Source: Serratia surfactantfaciens (GTDB lineage: Bacteria > Pseudomonadota > Gammaproteobacteria > Enterobacterales > Enterobacteriaceae). Taken from it: 64,000 nt of DNA. Location of the stretch: NCBI RefSeq assembly GCF_001642805.2, contig NZ_CP016948.1, positions 2,790,001 to 2,854,000 of the forward strand, written 5' to 3'. Below the pieces are notes generated by a model. That model worked only from the letters and a program-made list of their open reading frames with translations, did no database searches and was not told where the DNA came from. The position numbers and the translations under genes were made by a program. This document shows, piece by piece, positions 46,412 through 55,985 of this stretch (position 1 is the stretch's first letter; each line of letters opens with the position of its first letter).

Positions 46412-49400
46412 TTACGCGGGCAGTTTAACGATCGCCGCCGGGATGCCCTGCCGCACCGCCGCGCCGGTCACCCAATCCAGCCAGGTGTTCGGCACTTCGC
46501 GCGTCGGATCGGCAAACCCCAGATCGTTGAGGTTGATGCCGGCGGCGATGCGCTCATCCATCGCCAGCGGCTCACCGTCCAGATAGTGTTGGCTGGCCCC
46601 CATCTCGCGGTGGCCGTAGCCGTGTTCAACCGCAATCACGCCGGGCATCACGCCCGCCAGTAAACTGATCTGCGCCTCCCGGCTGCCGCCCGGCGTGCTG
46701 ATGCACACCCGGTCGCCGTGTTGAATGCCGAAATGCGCCCCATCCGCCGGGTTTAACGCCACCAGGTTCACCGGTTTCACGTCGTGCAGGCGCCGGATCA
46801 CCGCAGTGGAGCTGCTCATCACATTGGATTTGAAGGACATCAGGCGCAGCGGCCACTGCCGTTGCGGGTAGAGTTCTTCCACCGCGCGGCCATCCGACAA
46901 ACGCGCCGGATAGCAGGTTGGGCAGCCGCTGAAACGCTCGCCGGTGATCGCATGCCGGTGCTTCGCCACTTCCGCGTTCCAGATCTGCAGCGGTTTCTCC
47001 CAGCGATTGCCCACGCTGCCGTCGCGGCGGCCGCTGTCATGAGCGGCGAACCGGCCGCCGCGGCTGTAGATAAACGCTACGCGGTCGATTTCATCGGCGC
47101 GCAGCGTCTGCGCCAGCTGCGGCAACAAGCGATCGACGCCGCTTAGCGCCAGCTCTTCCGCCCTCGCAGCCGGCACCGGCGCCTTGCCTGCAAACGCGAC
47201 GTTGGCGGCGGCGCGCAGATAATAATCCTCGGCGCGGTTGAGCGGCAGCAGCCCTCCCTGGCCGTCGCCGATCGCCCGATCGCCGAAGCCCGGCAACGCC
47301 AGGCGTTTGGCGACGGCGATGCAAAACGCCTCCATGGAGATCGGTTGCCCTTGCGCCGTTTTAGCGGTCGCCGGCGTCACTATCGGCCAGCGCGCGGTGG
47401 TGGCCTTGCTGGCGACGCCGCCCCAGGGAGCGCTAAATCCCCAACTCTCAAAGTTATGGGTATCCGGGATGATATAGTCGGCCAATGCCGTCGTTTCATT
47501 GATAAACGCATCGATAGCGATAAACAGCGGCAAACGCGCCGGATCTTTGAGCCGTTCCTCCGCCACGCCGCGCAAACCGGCGATACCGTACAAGGGATTG
47601 GTCATGTTCGAGATCCAGGCTTTCAGCCCGTAGGGATACCCCGCCAACGCCGAGGTCAGCAGCTCGGTCAACTGCCCGGCGACGAACGGATACCAGGGCG
47701 CTTTGGCCGGCCAGGGCGAAATGCCCGCCGCCACTTTTTCGCGATATTCGTCCGAGGCTTCATAGGCAGCCTTGCTGCGCGCAATATTCAGCCCCTTTGG
47801 TTTCACCAGACCGGGAAACTCAGCCAGGTTATAGCGTGGCCCTTCGGCGAAGCCGTTAAATTTACCGCCGCCGACGAACACCCCGCCCGCCAGGCTCAGA
47901 TTGCCGATCAGCACATTGAGCATCATCACCGACCAGGTATTATAAAACCCGTTTGCCGCCATCATCCCGCCATGAGCGATCACCGCCGCCTTGCGCCCAT
48001 GGGCGGTAAAAGCCTCGGCCAGCGCCGCAATGCGCGCCACCGGCACGCCGCATTCTCGGCTGTACGCCTCTGGCGAAAGTTTGTCGGCAGCCTCTTTCAA
48101 ACACTGAAAGCCGCTCTTCACCGCCACCTGCGCACCGTCGTGCAGCGTCACCCTGCGCGTTACCCACAGCTCGGCACTGTCGCACGTCTCGGCCGCCACC
48201 AGCTCGCCCGCACCGTTGACCACCAGCGGCGATGCCAACCCTGCGCCGTTCAGATGGGCGAGCGTCAGATGTTGGCCCGCCAACGGGTGCTCGCTCTCGG
48301 CGATCACCAGATGCGTGGCGTTGGTCCAGCTCTTCTCGCCGGCGCGTTGCATGGCAGCCTCTGACGGGATGGCGAGATAGTCGGCTTGATAGCGCCGGTT
48401 GTCGAGGATCCAACGGATCATCGCCATCGCAAGCGCCGAGTCGGTGCCCGGCAACACCGGGATCCAATGACCATGATCGTCCGCCAACGTAGTGGTCAGC
48501 GGCAGCGCCGGCGCCACCACCGCATAGCGGAACTCGCTGCGCAGCCTGGCGCTAGCCAGTTGCCGGGCCTGGCGCTTGAAAGGGTTGCCGGACTGCGCCG
48601 GTGAGGTGCCCATAAACAACGCGAATTCGACCTGTTCCCAGTCTGGTTTCACGTGCGGGTTCTTATCCAGATCGTTCATCAACGCACCGGAGCCGGCGCG
48701 GTAGGCCAGCCCGCAGTAAGCGCCGTGCGCGCCGAAATTCTTGCTGCCAAAGCTGTTCTGGGCGAAGCGCCGCAGGAAGCTGTCGCGCCCGTCGTCACCG
48801 GCGTTGGTCACCAGCAGCTGATTGGCTTTCGGCCCCAGCCCCGGCTGCCGGGCGTCGATCGGCGTTTCCAGATCGCGGATCGCCCGCAGACCGTCCACCG
48901 GTCCTTCGCCGAACAGATCGCCGCCCTCCACCACTTCCTCGATCAGCTGCTCAAAACTGATGCGCTGCCACTTGCCTTCGCCGCGTTTGCCGACGCGCTT
49001 CATCGGCTCCAGTACGCGCAGCGGACTGTAAAGGCCCTCCAGCAGCGTGGCGCCGCGCGCACAGGCGGTGGAACGGGCATCGAGACCGCTTTCGCCACCC
49101 AGCTGCGCCAGCGCTTCCTGCAGCGGCAAGGCGGAATCGACGTGCTGCTCCTGAGACAGCGGATGATAAGGGTTGCCGGCAATGCGCAGCACCCGGTCGG
49201 TCTGCCGATCCACCCTCACCCGCACGCCGCACTGCGTCCAGCAGCCGAAACATTGGGTCATCGAGATGGCCTGCTGCGGATTGCTTTGCCATTCCGGCGC
49301 CGCCCGCCCTTCGGGCGGCAGAGAGTTACTGTTGATGCGATCCCGCGTCACGCGCCCAGAGGTGCCGTGGATCAAGCCGTCGATCGCCCGTTTGGCGACC

Positions 49401-49483
49401 TCGCGATAACTCAGGCCAAAGGCGGACAACCCGCCGAAGGCCAGGCCCACTTTCAACCACTGACGCCGGGTGAGTTTAGCCAT
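46412..49483 (-). CDS. ttrA: Tetrathionate reductase subunit A (TtrA)
   Basis: Catalytic molybdopterin subunit reducing tetrathionate to thiosulfate, 1023 aa, like Salmonella TtrA. The ATG at 49483 starts MAKLTRRQWLKVGLAFGG, a Tat-type signal (TRRQWLK). The 4Fe-4S site is CFGCWTQCGV with a further cysteine in TACARGAT. The C-terminal molydopterin dinucleotide-binding region runs from VKPNLVAL-like VKPVNLVALNPADGAHFGI to the end. Last gene of ttrB-ttrC-ttrA with an 8-bp overlap with ttrC. Confidence 0.94.
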   Translation of the reverse strand: MAKLTRRQWLKVGLAFGGLSAFGLSYREVAKRAIDGLIHGTSGRVTRDRINSNSLPPEGRAAPEWQSNPQQAISMTQCFGCWTQCGVRVRVDRQTDRVLRIAGNPYHPLSQEQHVDSALPLQEALAQLGGESGLDARSTACARGATLLEGLYSPLRVLEPMKRVGKRGEGKWQRISFEQLIEEVVEGGDLFGEGPVDGLRAIRDLETPIDARQPGLGPKANQLLVTNAGDDGRDSFLRRFAQNSFGSKNFGAHGAYCGLAYRAGSGALMNDLDKNPHVKPDWEQVEFALFMGTSPAQSGNPFKRQARQLASARLRSEFRYAVVAPALPLTTTLADDHGHWIPVLPGTDSALAMAMIRWILDNRRYQADYLAIPSEAAMQRAGEKSWTNATHLVIAESEHPLAGQHLTLAHLNGAGLASPLVVNGAGELVAAETCDSAELWVTRRVTLHDGAQVAVKSGFQCLKEAADKLSPEAYSRECGVPVARIAALAEAFTAHGRKAAVIAHGGMMAANGFYNTWSVMMLNVLIGNLSLAGGVFVGGGKFNGFAEGPRYNLAEFPGLVKPKGLNIARSKAAYEASDEYREKVAAGISPWPAKAPWYPFVAGQLTELLTSALAGYPYGLKAWISNMTNPLYGIAGLRGVAEERLKDPARLPLFIAIDAFINETTALADYIIPDTHNFESWGFSAPWGGVASKATTARWPIVTPATAKTAQGQPISMEAFCIAVAKRLALPGFGDRAIGDGQGGLLPLNRAEDYYLRAAANVAFAGKAPVPAARAEELALSGVDRLLPQLAQTLRADEIDRVAFIYSRGGRFAAHDSGRRDGSVGNRWEKPLQIWNAEVAKHRHAITGERFSGCPTCYPARLSDGRAVEELYPQRQWPLRLMSFKSNVMSSSTAVIRRLHDVKPVNLVALNPADGAHFGIQHGDRVCISTPGGSREAQISLLAGVMPGVIAVEHGYGHREMGASQHYLDGEPLAMDERIAAGINLNDLGFADPTREVPNTWLDWVTGAAVRQGIPAAIVKLPA

Positions 49484-50501
49484 GTTGTTTTCTCCGCAGT
49501 AAAAACGCCTGTGCTTCACGCACCATGATCATTAACGCCAGCCACAACCCAAAGGTGCCGACGATCGCCAGCAAGCCATCGGTGCCCAGCGGCAGGCTGT
49601 AGGGGGAAGAAGACGCGTTGTATTTCGGGATGGTTTGCACCTCGATCAACAGCGTCCAGCGCATCAGCCAACTCAGCCCCAGAGCACCGGCCACCAGCAG
49701 CGGCGCACCGCCGCGCGGCAAGCGCCGATAGGCGCCCCAGGCGGCGCCCCCCAGCGTCAGCCCCCATAACGCGATCCATCCGGCGGCATAATGGCGCGCT
49801 ATCGCCTGCGTCCGCAGCCAGTGGCGTACCGCCGCGCCGGATAACGTATCGCCGCACACCCACAACAGAATCGCCCCGCCGAGCAGCAACAGCGTCAGCA
49901 GCATTCCGCGCGCCAGCGGCGCCTGCAGACCGGGCCGTTCGCGTATCGCCAGCAGCAACAAGGCCAAGAGCGCCTGCAGCGCACTGAGCAACATGACGAT
50001 AGGAAATCCGTAGCTGAACCAGATCGGGCGGGCGCGCACGACGGAAACCTCTCGCCCGGTGTACAGCAGCAGGCCGATAGCCACCAGCGCGCAGGCGGGC
50101 GCAATCCCGCGCAGCAGCGCAACCGGTCGGCCCGTCAGCCGCGTGAATTCGAGCGCGAGAAACCACAGGCCGATCAGCAGGGTAAACAGCGGCAAAAACA
50201 GCGCGCCCCACGGCATCCACGACCAGGGCGTCGGATAGGCATAGAAATGCCAGAAGCGGGCGGTTTGATGCAGGTCTGCGGTCAGCGCCAGCGGCGCGGT
50301 GATGGCGCACGTCAGCCCGATAAACAGCGTCACGCGCTCCAGGTGTGCGGCATTCTCTCCACCGCGCCAGCGCCATGCGCAGGCCAGCAGCGCGGCGCAG
50401 GCGGCGATGCCGATAAAGAAGAAATATTGCACGGCCCACGGCAGCCAGCTAACCGCCTGCGGTTGGCTCAACACTTCTGCGATCGTCAGTTGGCGACTCA
50501 T
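49476..50501 (-). CDS. ttrC: Tetrathionate reductase subunit C (TtrC)
   Basis: Integral membrane quinol dehydrogenase of the NrfD family, 341 aa from the ATG at 50501 (MSRQLTIAEVLSQPQAVSWL). About nine hydrophobic helices. It anchors TtrA/TtrB and passes quinol electrons to TtrB. Its start overlaps the ttrB stop by 4 bp (ATGA) and its end overlaps ttrA, so the three subunits are translationally coupled. Confidence 0.92.
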   Translation of the reverse strand: MSRQLTIAEVLSQPQAVSWLPWAVQYFFFIGIAACAALLACAWRWRGGENAAHLERVTLFIGLTCAITAPLALTADLHQTARFWHFYAYPTPWSWMPWGALFLPLFTLLIGLWFLALEFTRLTGRPVALLRGIAPACALVAIGLLLYTGREVSVVRARPIWFSYGFPIVMLLSALQALLALLLLAIRERPGLQAPLARGMLLTLLLLGGAILLWVCGDTLSGAAVRHWLRTQAIARHYAAGWIALWGLTLGGAAWGAYRRLPRGGAPLLVAGALGLSWLMRWTLLIEVQTIPKYNASSSPYSLPLGTDGLLAIVGTFGLWLALMIMVREAQAFLLRRKQHG

Positions 50502-51235
50502 CGTCTCTCTCCCCATAAGGCGACCTGCGCCCGCCCCGGCAGCGGCGTAACGAAGGCTTCATCCAGCCCCAGATAAAACACGTGGGGCGCGGTGTGGTTT
50601 TCCGGCTTGAGAACGTTGATCTCGGCCTCATGGCGCCGCAGCATCTTGCTCAACGTGCTGTGCGGATCGCGCATGTCGCCGATGATCCGTGCGCCGCCCA
50701 CGCATGACTCCACGCACGCCGGCAGCAATCCCGCCTCCAGCCGGTGCACGCAGAAGGTGCATTTGTCCGCCGTTTGGGTGGCGTGATTGATAAAGCGGGC
50801 GTCGTACGGACAGGCCTGCACGCAATAGGCGCATCCCACGCAGCGTGTGTTGTCGACAACCACGATCCCGTCCTCGCGCTGGAAGGTGGCCTGTACCGGG
50901 CATACCGGCACGCATGGCGGGTTGTCGCAGTGGTTGCACAGCCTGGGCAGCAGCACGTTGGTCGCCACCTCTTCCCCTTCGAGGCTGACCTGGTACTGGT
51001 TTACCGTGGTGCGGAACTCGCCGTGCGGCGTCTGGTTTTCAATGGCGCAGCTGACGGTACAGGCCTGGCACCCGACGCAGCGCCGCAGATCGATCAGCAT
51101 CGCGTAGCGGCGGCGAGCATCCCCCTCGCGCCGCGCCGGTGCCAACGTCAGCCCGGCCTCCGCCACGGGGACCAGCGAAGCCCCCGCCGTCAATACGCCC
51201 AGCCGTTGCAAAAACTGCCGTTTACTGAAGTCCAT
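50498..51235 (-). CDS. ttrB: Tetrathionate reductase subunit B (TtrB)
   Basis: Periplasmic four-cluster ferredoxin, 245 aa. The ATG at 51235 starts MDFSKRQFLQRLGVLTAG, a Tat-like signal (KRQFLQR). Cysteine groups for four 4Fe-4S clusters are intact: CVGCQACTVSCAIEN, CNHCDNPPCVPVCP, CVGCAYCVQACPYD and CTFCVHRLEAGLLPACVESC. Electrons pass from TtrC through it to TtrA. First gene of the structural operon; divergent from ttrS. Confidence 0.95.
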   Translation of the reverse strand: MDFSKRQFLQRLGVLTAGASLVPVAEAGLTLAPARREGDARRRYAMLIDLRRCVGCQACTVSCAIENQTPHGEFRTTVNQYQVSLEGEEVATNVLLPRLCNHCDNPPCVPVCPVQATFQREDGIVVVDNTRCVGCAYCVQACPYDARFINHATQTADKCTFCVHRLEAGLLPACVESCVGGARIIGDMRDPHSTLSKMLRRHEAEINVLKPENHTAPHVFYLGLDEAFVTPLPGRAQVALWGERR

Positions 51236-51373
51236 CCGTTTCTCCCACGCCCAGGGCGTCACCCCGATCACGCTATTGACGCCCGTTAGATGAATAAACA
51301 ATGTCGATGATTTACAGTGTAAAAATGGCATCGAAGGCGCTCTATTGTGGTTAACCACATACCGGACCCAACG

Positions 51374-51387
51374 TTGATCTAAAACAA
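51374..51387. promoter_or_regulatory. FNR-like site between ttrB and ttrS
   Basis: TTGATCTAAAACAA matches the FNR consensus TTGAT-N4-ATCAA at 9 of 10 specified bases. Position between the divergent operons fits the known anaerobic, FNR-dependent control of ttr genes in Salmonella. Confidence 0.6.
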
Positions 51388-51420
51388 GTGGCGGCAGATA
51401 AATCGCCATCAGGAGGGGCC

Positions 51421-53181
51421 GTGAGGGTCGTGTTATTACTGCTGTTTTGTCTCGGCTGGGGGGCAGCGGCGCAGGCGAAGGAATGGTCGGTCGGCGTGCT
51501 GGCGATGCGAGGCGATGCGGCGACCGTGCGCGACTGGCAACCGCTGATCGACCAGCTCAACGACAGCGTCAGCGGTGAGCGCTTCCGCCTGCGGCCGCTC
51601 GATCTGGCGCAGATGCGCGAGGCGGTCAATCAGGGCAGCGTGCAGTTCGTGGTCACCAATCCGGCGCAGTTCGTGCAATTGAACAGCCACTATCATCTGC
51701 GCTGGCTGGCGTCGTTGCGCGCCGCCAACGGCGATCGGGAAACGGGCAACATCATCGGCAGCGTGATTCTGGTGCGGCGCGACAGTGACGTCACGACGCC
51801 GCAGGCGCTGATGGGCAAAACGGTGGGCGCCATCGATCCGCAGGCCTTCGGCGGCTATCTGACCGGTTATAAGGCGCTCAGCGATGCCGGCATGCGGCCC
51901 GAGCGCGATTTCCACCTGCGTTTTACCGGCTTCCCTGCCGATGCCCTGCTCTATCTGCTGCGCGAACGCGCCATTCAGGCCGCCATCGTCCCGGTTTGCC
52001 TGCTGGAGAAAATGGATCGGGAAGGCCTGCTCAACCAGGCGGATTTTCGCCCGCTGCTGCAACAGGCCACGTCAGTTGACTGCGTCACCAGCACGCCGCT
52101 TTACCCCAACTGGTCGTTCGCCGCCCTGCCCGGCCTGGATAATCCGCTGGTGGATGCGGTGGCGAGAGCGTTGCTGACCGCACCGCCGCAGTCTCCCTTC
52201 CTGTGGGGGGCGCCGGCCTCGACCAGCGAGGTGGAAGCCTTATTGCGCGCCGTCAATCAACACCCGGAACAGCGGCTGCTGTGGCTGGATATCAAGAGCT
52301 GGCTGATCCAGCATCAGACAGCCGTCGGCCTGTCGCTCACGGTGCTGGCGCTGTTGATCGTCAACCATATCTGGATAGCGCTGCTGGTACGCCGCCGCGG
52401 GCGACAATTGCTTCATGCCGGAGAGCAACTGCGCCGACAGGAACAGGCGCTGGAAAATGCCAGGCAGCTGAGCGTGCTGGGGGAGATGGCCTCCGGCTTT
52501 GCGCATGAGCTCAACCAGCCGCTGGCGGCCATTCGCCACTATGCGCAGGGGTGCCTCATCCAACTGCGCAAAACGGACGCCGGCCATCCGCTGCTGGCAC
52601 CGCTGGAAAATATCGACCGGCAGGCGCAGCGCGGTGGCGAAACGATCCATAACCTGCGCCAGTGGGTGCAGCCCCCCACCGAGACGGCAGGCAAGGCGCA
52701 CTGGCGCCCCATCGCGGTGAATGAAACCGCCGAGCGGGTGTGGGCGCTGCTGCGCCTGACGCAGCGCTATCCCGACCTGAAGTTGTTCATTAACGTGGCG
52801 CCTTCGCTAACGCTAACCCTGCCGCCGGCGCTACTGGAACAGCTGCTGGCGAACCTGCTGCTGAATGCGGCGCAGGCCGGTGCCAACGCCATCTGGCTTT
52901 CCGCCGACGAGAACGACCGGGCGCTCGATTTGCATTTGCAGGACAACGCGGGTGGGATGAGCGCAGTCGGGCTGGAGCAGGCTTTCCGCCCCTTCAACAC
53001 CACCAAAGCCGGCGGCATGGGGCTGGGGCTGGCTATTTGCCGCCGCCTGGTCCGCTATGGCGGCGGCGAGATCCTGTTAGCTAACCGCCCCGCTCCCGAC
53101 AGCCGCAATGGGCTGTGCGTCACCCTGCATTTCCTATTTAACGATGAGGAAAACCATGTCGCTAATTCATCTGGTAGATGA
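51421..53181 (+). CDS. ttrS: Tetrathionate sensor histidine kinase TtrS
   Basis: Membrane sensor of the TtrSR pair. From the GTG at 51421 (AGGAGG just upstream) the 586-aa protein has a signal-like helix, a PhnD-type periplasmic ligand-binding domain (about residues 20-290), one transmembrane helix (AVGLSLTVLALLIVNHIWIALLV), then the kinase core: H-box EMASGFAHELNQPLAAIRHY, N-box LLANLLLNAAQAG, G-boxes DNAGGMS and GGMGLGLAICRRL. It should detect tetrathionate and phosphorylate TtrR. Overlaps ttrR by 26 bp. Confidence 0.92.
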   Translation: MRVVLLLLFCLGWGAAAQAKEWSVGVLAMRGDAATVRDWQPLIDQLNDSVSGERFRLRPLDLAQMREAVNQGSVQFVVTNPAQFVQLNSHYHLRWLASLRAANGDRETGNIIGSVILVRRDSDVTTPQALMGKTVGAIDPQAFGGYLTGYKALSDAGMRPERDFHLRFTGFPADALLYLLRERAIQAAIVPVCLLEKMDREGLLNQADFRPLLQQATSVDCVTSTPLYPNWSFAALPGLDNPLVDAVARALLTAPPQSPFLWGAPASTSEVEALLRAVNQHPEQRLLWLDIKSWLIQHQTAVGLSLTVLALLIVNHIWIALLVRRRGRQLLHAGEQLRRQEQALENARQLSVLGEMASGFAHELNQPLAAIRHYAQGCLIQLRKTDAGHPLLAPLENIDRQAQRGGETIHNLRQWVQPPTETAGKAHWRPIAVNETAERVWALLRLTQRYPDLKLFINVAPSLTLTLPPALLEQLLANLLLNAAQAGANAIWLSADENDRALDLHLQDNAGGMSAVGLEQAFRPFNTTKAGGMGLGLAICRRLVRYGGGEILLANRPAPDSRNGLCVTLHFLFNDEENHVANSSGR

Positions 53182-53755
53182 TGACGTCGCCGTCACCGAC
53201 GCCTGCCATTTTTTATTGACCAACCTCGGCCATTGCGCCCACTGCTGGAATGACAGCACCGACTTTTTGGCGCAGGCTGACCTGTTGCAGACCGGAATCG
53301 TGTTGCTGGATATGCGAATGCCGAAGCTCGACGGTCACCAGACCTACGCTGAACTGCGCCGCCGCGGCAGCACGCTGGCGGTGGTGTTCCTGTCCGGCCA
53401 TGGCGACGTACCGATGGCGGTAGAACAGATGAAGTACGGCGCAGTGGACTTCCTGCAAAAACCGATCGCCGCAGAGCCGTTGATCGCCGCCCTAGCACGG
53501 GCGCAGCAAGTCTCCGCCGAGACCCAACAGCGCCATGAAACTTTTGGCCGCTACCGCACGCTCACGCCGAAAGAGCGTGAGATCGCGCATCTGGTGGTGC
53601 GCGGCATGATGAACCGGGAAATGGCGGAACGGCTGAATATCGCGCTGCGCACCGTGGAGGTCCATCGCGCAAAAGTGATGGAGAAAATGCAGGCCGCCAG
53701 CCTGGCAGAATTGGTGATTCAGCTGCAAACTTTACCGCTCACGATTCAAGAATAA
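53156..53755 (+). CDS. ttrR: Response regulator TtrR
   Basis: 199-aa LuxR/FixJ-type regulator. Receiver domain with acidic pair IHLVDDDVAVTD, phospho-acceptor aspartate in GIVLLDMRMPKLDG (about residue 54), VVFLSGHGDV and the lysine in DFLQKPI; C-terminal helix-turn-helix with LTPKEREIAHLVVRGMMNREMAERLNIALRTVEVHRAKVMEK. The ATG at 53156 is the start (MSLIHLVDDD) with GAGGA upstream. It should activate ttrBCA. Confidence 0.94.
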   Translation: MSLIHLVDDDVAVTDACHFLLTNLGHCAHCWNDSTDFLAQADLLQTGIVLLDMRMPKLDGHQTYAELRRRGSTLAVVFLSGHGDVPMAVEQMKYGAVDFLQKPIAAEPLIAALARAQQVSAETQQRHETFGRYRTLTPKEREIAHLVVRGMMNREMAERLNIALRTVEVHRAKVMEKMQAASLAELVIQLQTLPLTIQE

Positions 53756-54092
53756 ACGCAGAAGCCCCGCATAAAACTAGCCCTGAGTCCCTCCGCACCT
53801 GATTGACACAGCGCGAACCAGGCAATATATTCATTAAGATAATTAATGAATTGTAGCCAGATCGCCCCAGTCCGACGAACGGGCCATCAATGCCCCTGCA
53901 CAACCCCCGCGTGGCGCTTTTGCCTTCTGGGAACCTGAGAGGTAAAGAGGACGTTTTATATTTCGAATGAAGAGAAATGCGGGCATATAACATCGCCTGT
54001 ACACGATGACGCCACTGTCGGGTCGGCTCGTGTACGCGGCAACCAGTATGGATAGTTAATAACAAAAAATATGGACTGAATAAGGAACAAAG
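53756..54092. other. Non-coding stretch at the start of the low-GC accessory cluster
   Basis: 337 bp between ttrR and the transporter gene. GC-mixed at first, then AT-rich; contains ATTAAGATAATTAATGAATT (53832 region) and promoter-like sequence before 54093. No gene recognised. It may hold a junction between core and acquired DNA. Confidence 0.4.
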
Positions 54093-54755
54093 ATGCAAGG
54101 AAATCTCAAACTCTATGGTCTTTTTGTTGGCCTGACCGTAACCATAATGATCACCTGCGACACCCTGGTTTATAAAGTTTTTGATATCTATGGTTTTAAA
54201 ATAACCGCTAGCGGCATTGTATTCTCCCTGTGTTTTCTGATATCTACGTTGCTTACCGAGGTTTACGGCTATAAATTATCAGTAAGAGCAATATGGATCA
54301 TGGTGTTCTGCCAAAGTTTATATGTCATCATACTTAACCTCTCCGCTGTCATCCAGCCAGAAAATAACGCTATAGCGACTCACTATAACGCTTTATACCA
54401 TGAATTTTGGCGCGTCATGATAGGCACCTGGGTATCCGTTCCCGTCTCATATTTTGTTAATGGCTTCATCATTTCAAAGATGAAAATTATCTTCTCCGGC
54501 AAATACTTCTTCATTCGCTATATTGCAGGCTCCATGTCTACGCAGGCCGCGTTGTTGCTGACGGCCTATCCGATTAGCCTTTCGGGCAAATACACCTTTA
54601 TGGAACTGGTTAATATCATAAGCACCACCTGGTCTTATAAGGTGGTCGTCTCCATTGTATTGCTGCCGCTCGCTATCATCCTGGTAGAATGGGTTAAGAA
54701 AATAGAAAACACCGATCATTATGATTGGGGCGCATCATACAATCCTTTTAAATAA
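54093..54755 (+). CDS. YhhQ/VUT-family (DUF165) transporter
   Basis: 220-aa membrane protein with about six helices, resembling the VUT/YhhQ family that imports queuosine precursors (preQ0, preQ1, queuine). Visible family-like features: an N-terminal helix ending in ITCDTLVYKVFDIYGF, LISTLLTEVYGYKLS (acidic residue in helix), and SYFVNGFIISKMK before a later amphipathic helix. It is AT-rich, has AAGGA before the ATG, and is 17 bp from the next gene, suggesting one operon. Substrate unproven; the family call is from pattern only. Confidence 0.65.
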   Translation: MQGNLKLYGLFVGLTVTIMITCDTLVYKVFDIYGFKITASGIVFSLCFLISTLLTEVYGYKLSVRAIWIMVFCQSLYVIILNLSAVIQPENNAIATHYNALYHEFWRVMIGTWVSVPVSYFVNGFIISKMKIIFSGKYFFIRYIAGSMSTQAALLLTAYPISLSGKYTFMELVNIISTTWSYKVVVSIVLLPLAIILVEWVKKIENTDHYDWGASYNPFK

Positions 54756-54772
54756 TTTCAGTAAGGTAGAGC

Positions 54773-55504
54773 ATGAAAGCAATTCAGATTAGTGACATAC
54801 ACATTATGCCTAATGAAAGCGCGCTGGCCTCTAAGCACCTGGCTAATTTCGAAAAGGCCATTGATTTTATTAATGCCAATGCCGATCAAATAAAGGCAGA
54901 CTTGATCATTGTAACAGGTGATATCTCTCATGATGGTGACATTCCCTCATATGAGCGTTTCTTTAACGTAATGAGCCGCGTTTCATTACCTTTTTATTTA
55001 TTCCCAGGCAACCACGACAGTAAAAAAAATCTGAGTGATGTAGCCCGCCAACAGGGCGGTAACTATGATATAAATTCTTTTGAAGATGACGAGTGGCGCA
55101 TGCTTAGCATCGACTCGGTTGTTGACAATGAAGATTTTGGCTGGGTGTCGAAACAAGCGTTAGAAACGCTTGAAGAAGCCATAATATCCAGTGAAAATAA
55201 AAAGATAGCTATTTTCTTGCACCATCACCCGCTTCCTGTCGGCACCCCCATTGTCGATAGTTGTATGTTAAACAATGCCGGCGAACTTTTGAGCCTCTGT
55301 CAACGATTGAACGTTAAGTTTATTGGTTCAGGCCATGCGCATACGCTATTTCAACGGAAAATGGGAGACACCCTGGTCTCGGTTTCCCCTGCAATTTGCT
55401 CGCAATGGAAAAACGGCACAAGCGAAGTCAGCAGCATAGACAATACGGCTTTCAGCGTGATTACGTTCGATGAGCATATTCACGTCGAGCCATGGTTCAT
55501 TTAA
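54773..55504 (+). CDS. Calcineurin-like metallophosphoesterase, CpdA type
   Basis: 243 aa with all five metallophosphoesterase blocks in order: SDIHIM (D-x-H), VTGDISHDGD, PGNHDSKK, FLHHHPLP and GSGHAHTLF. This set is typical of class III cyclic-nucleotide phosphodiesterases and related enzymes (CpdA, GpdQ) that use two metal ions. No signal peptide, so cytoplasmic. Co-transcribed with the transporter gene upstream. Substrate may be a cyclic nucleotide, a nucleotide or a phosphodiester; the pairing with a YhhQ-like transporter is unusual. Confidence 0.75.
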   Translation: MKAIQISDIHIMPNESALASKHLANFEKAIDFINANADQIKADLIIVTGDISHDGDIPSYERFFNVMSRVSLPFYLFPGNHDSKKNLSDVARQQGGNYDINSFEDDEWRMLSIDSVVDNEDFGWVSKQALETLEEAIISSENKKIAIFLHHHPLPVGTPIVDSCMLNNAGELLSLCQRLNVKFIGSGHAHTLFQRKMGDTLVSVSPAICSQWKNGTSEVSSIDNTAFSVITFDEHIHVEPWFI

Positions 55505-55985
55505 TCAACGTCAGTATCGTTTTTTTAGGCTTGTCACTTTGCTTTGCGTTTTGCAAGGAGGCGGAGATTTCTCTGCCTTCTTTCACTCCGGCATAAAATG
55601 CTATTTTTGTCGCATCTAAAGACTCGGTTTTATCGACCAGCTCACGATTTCTTAAAAAATCCTTTCCTGATATGGATATTGAATCAGCACCGTTTTTCAA
55701 CGTCCACATACAGTTCCTTTTCTCTTCATGAATCGACAGTTTGGCTGAGGCAATTTTTATTTTAGACTCCGTTTCGGCGATGAAAGCAATGTCTTTAGGG
55801 TTAACATGCCTTAGAAAGTCGCCCTCAACAAGCTGCCCCCAGTTTTTTTTCACGAAGGTATGGGTGCCAAACTCTTTGAAAAGCCAATACCCCTCGGCGG
55901 TTCGCGTCACGCTGCGATCTAAAGTGTACAGATAACTTGGAGAGTATATTCTCCTTAACTTGCGGACTATTTTAAACAAATCCAT
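55497..55985 (-). CDS. Unrecognised 162-aa protein
   Basis: Soluble, mixed-charge protein starting MDLFKIVRKLRRIYSPSYLY, with no signal peptide, membrane helix or motif I recognise. It has a lysine-rich C-terminus (KQSDKPKKTILTLIK). Its ATG abuts the TAA of the XRE regulator upstream (TAAATG), so the two are one operon. Its end overlaps the convergent phosphoesterase gene by 8 bp. AT-rich like its neighbours. Confidence 0.6.
   Translation of the reverse strand: MDLFKIVRKLRRIYSPSYLYTLDRSVTRTAEGYWLFKEFGTHTFVKKNWGQLVEGDFLRHVNPKDIAFIAETESKIKIASAKLSIHEEKRNCMWTLKNGADSISISGKDFLRNRELVDKTESLDATKIAFYAGVKEGREISASLQNAKQSDKPKKTILTLIK

Noticed and set aside
54372-54391. T7-promoter-like string CGACTCACTATA inside the YhhQ-like gene
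   Set aside because: It matches 14 of 17 bases of the T7 consensus but lies within a coding frame, lacks the GGG initiation bases and has no T7-type polymerase nearby; chance is the simplest explanation.
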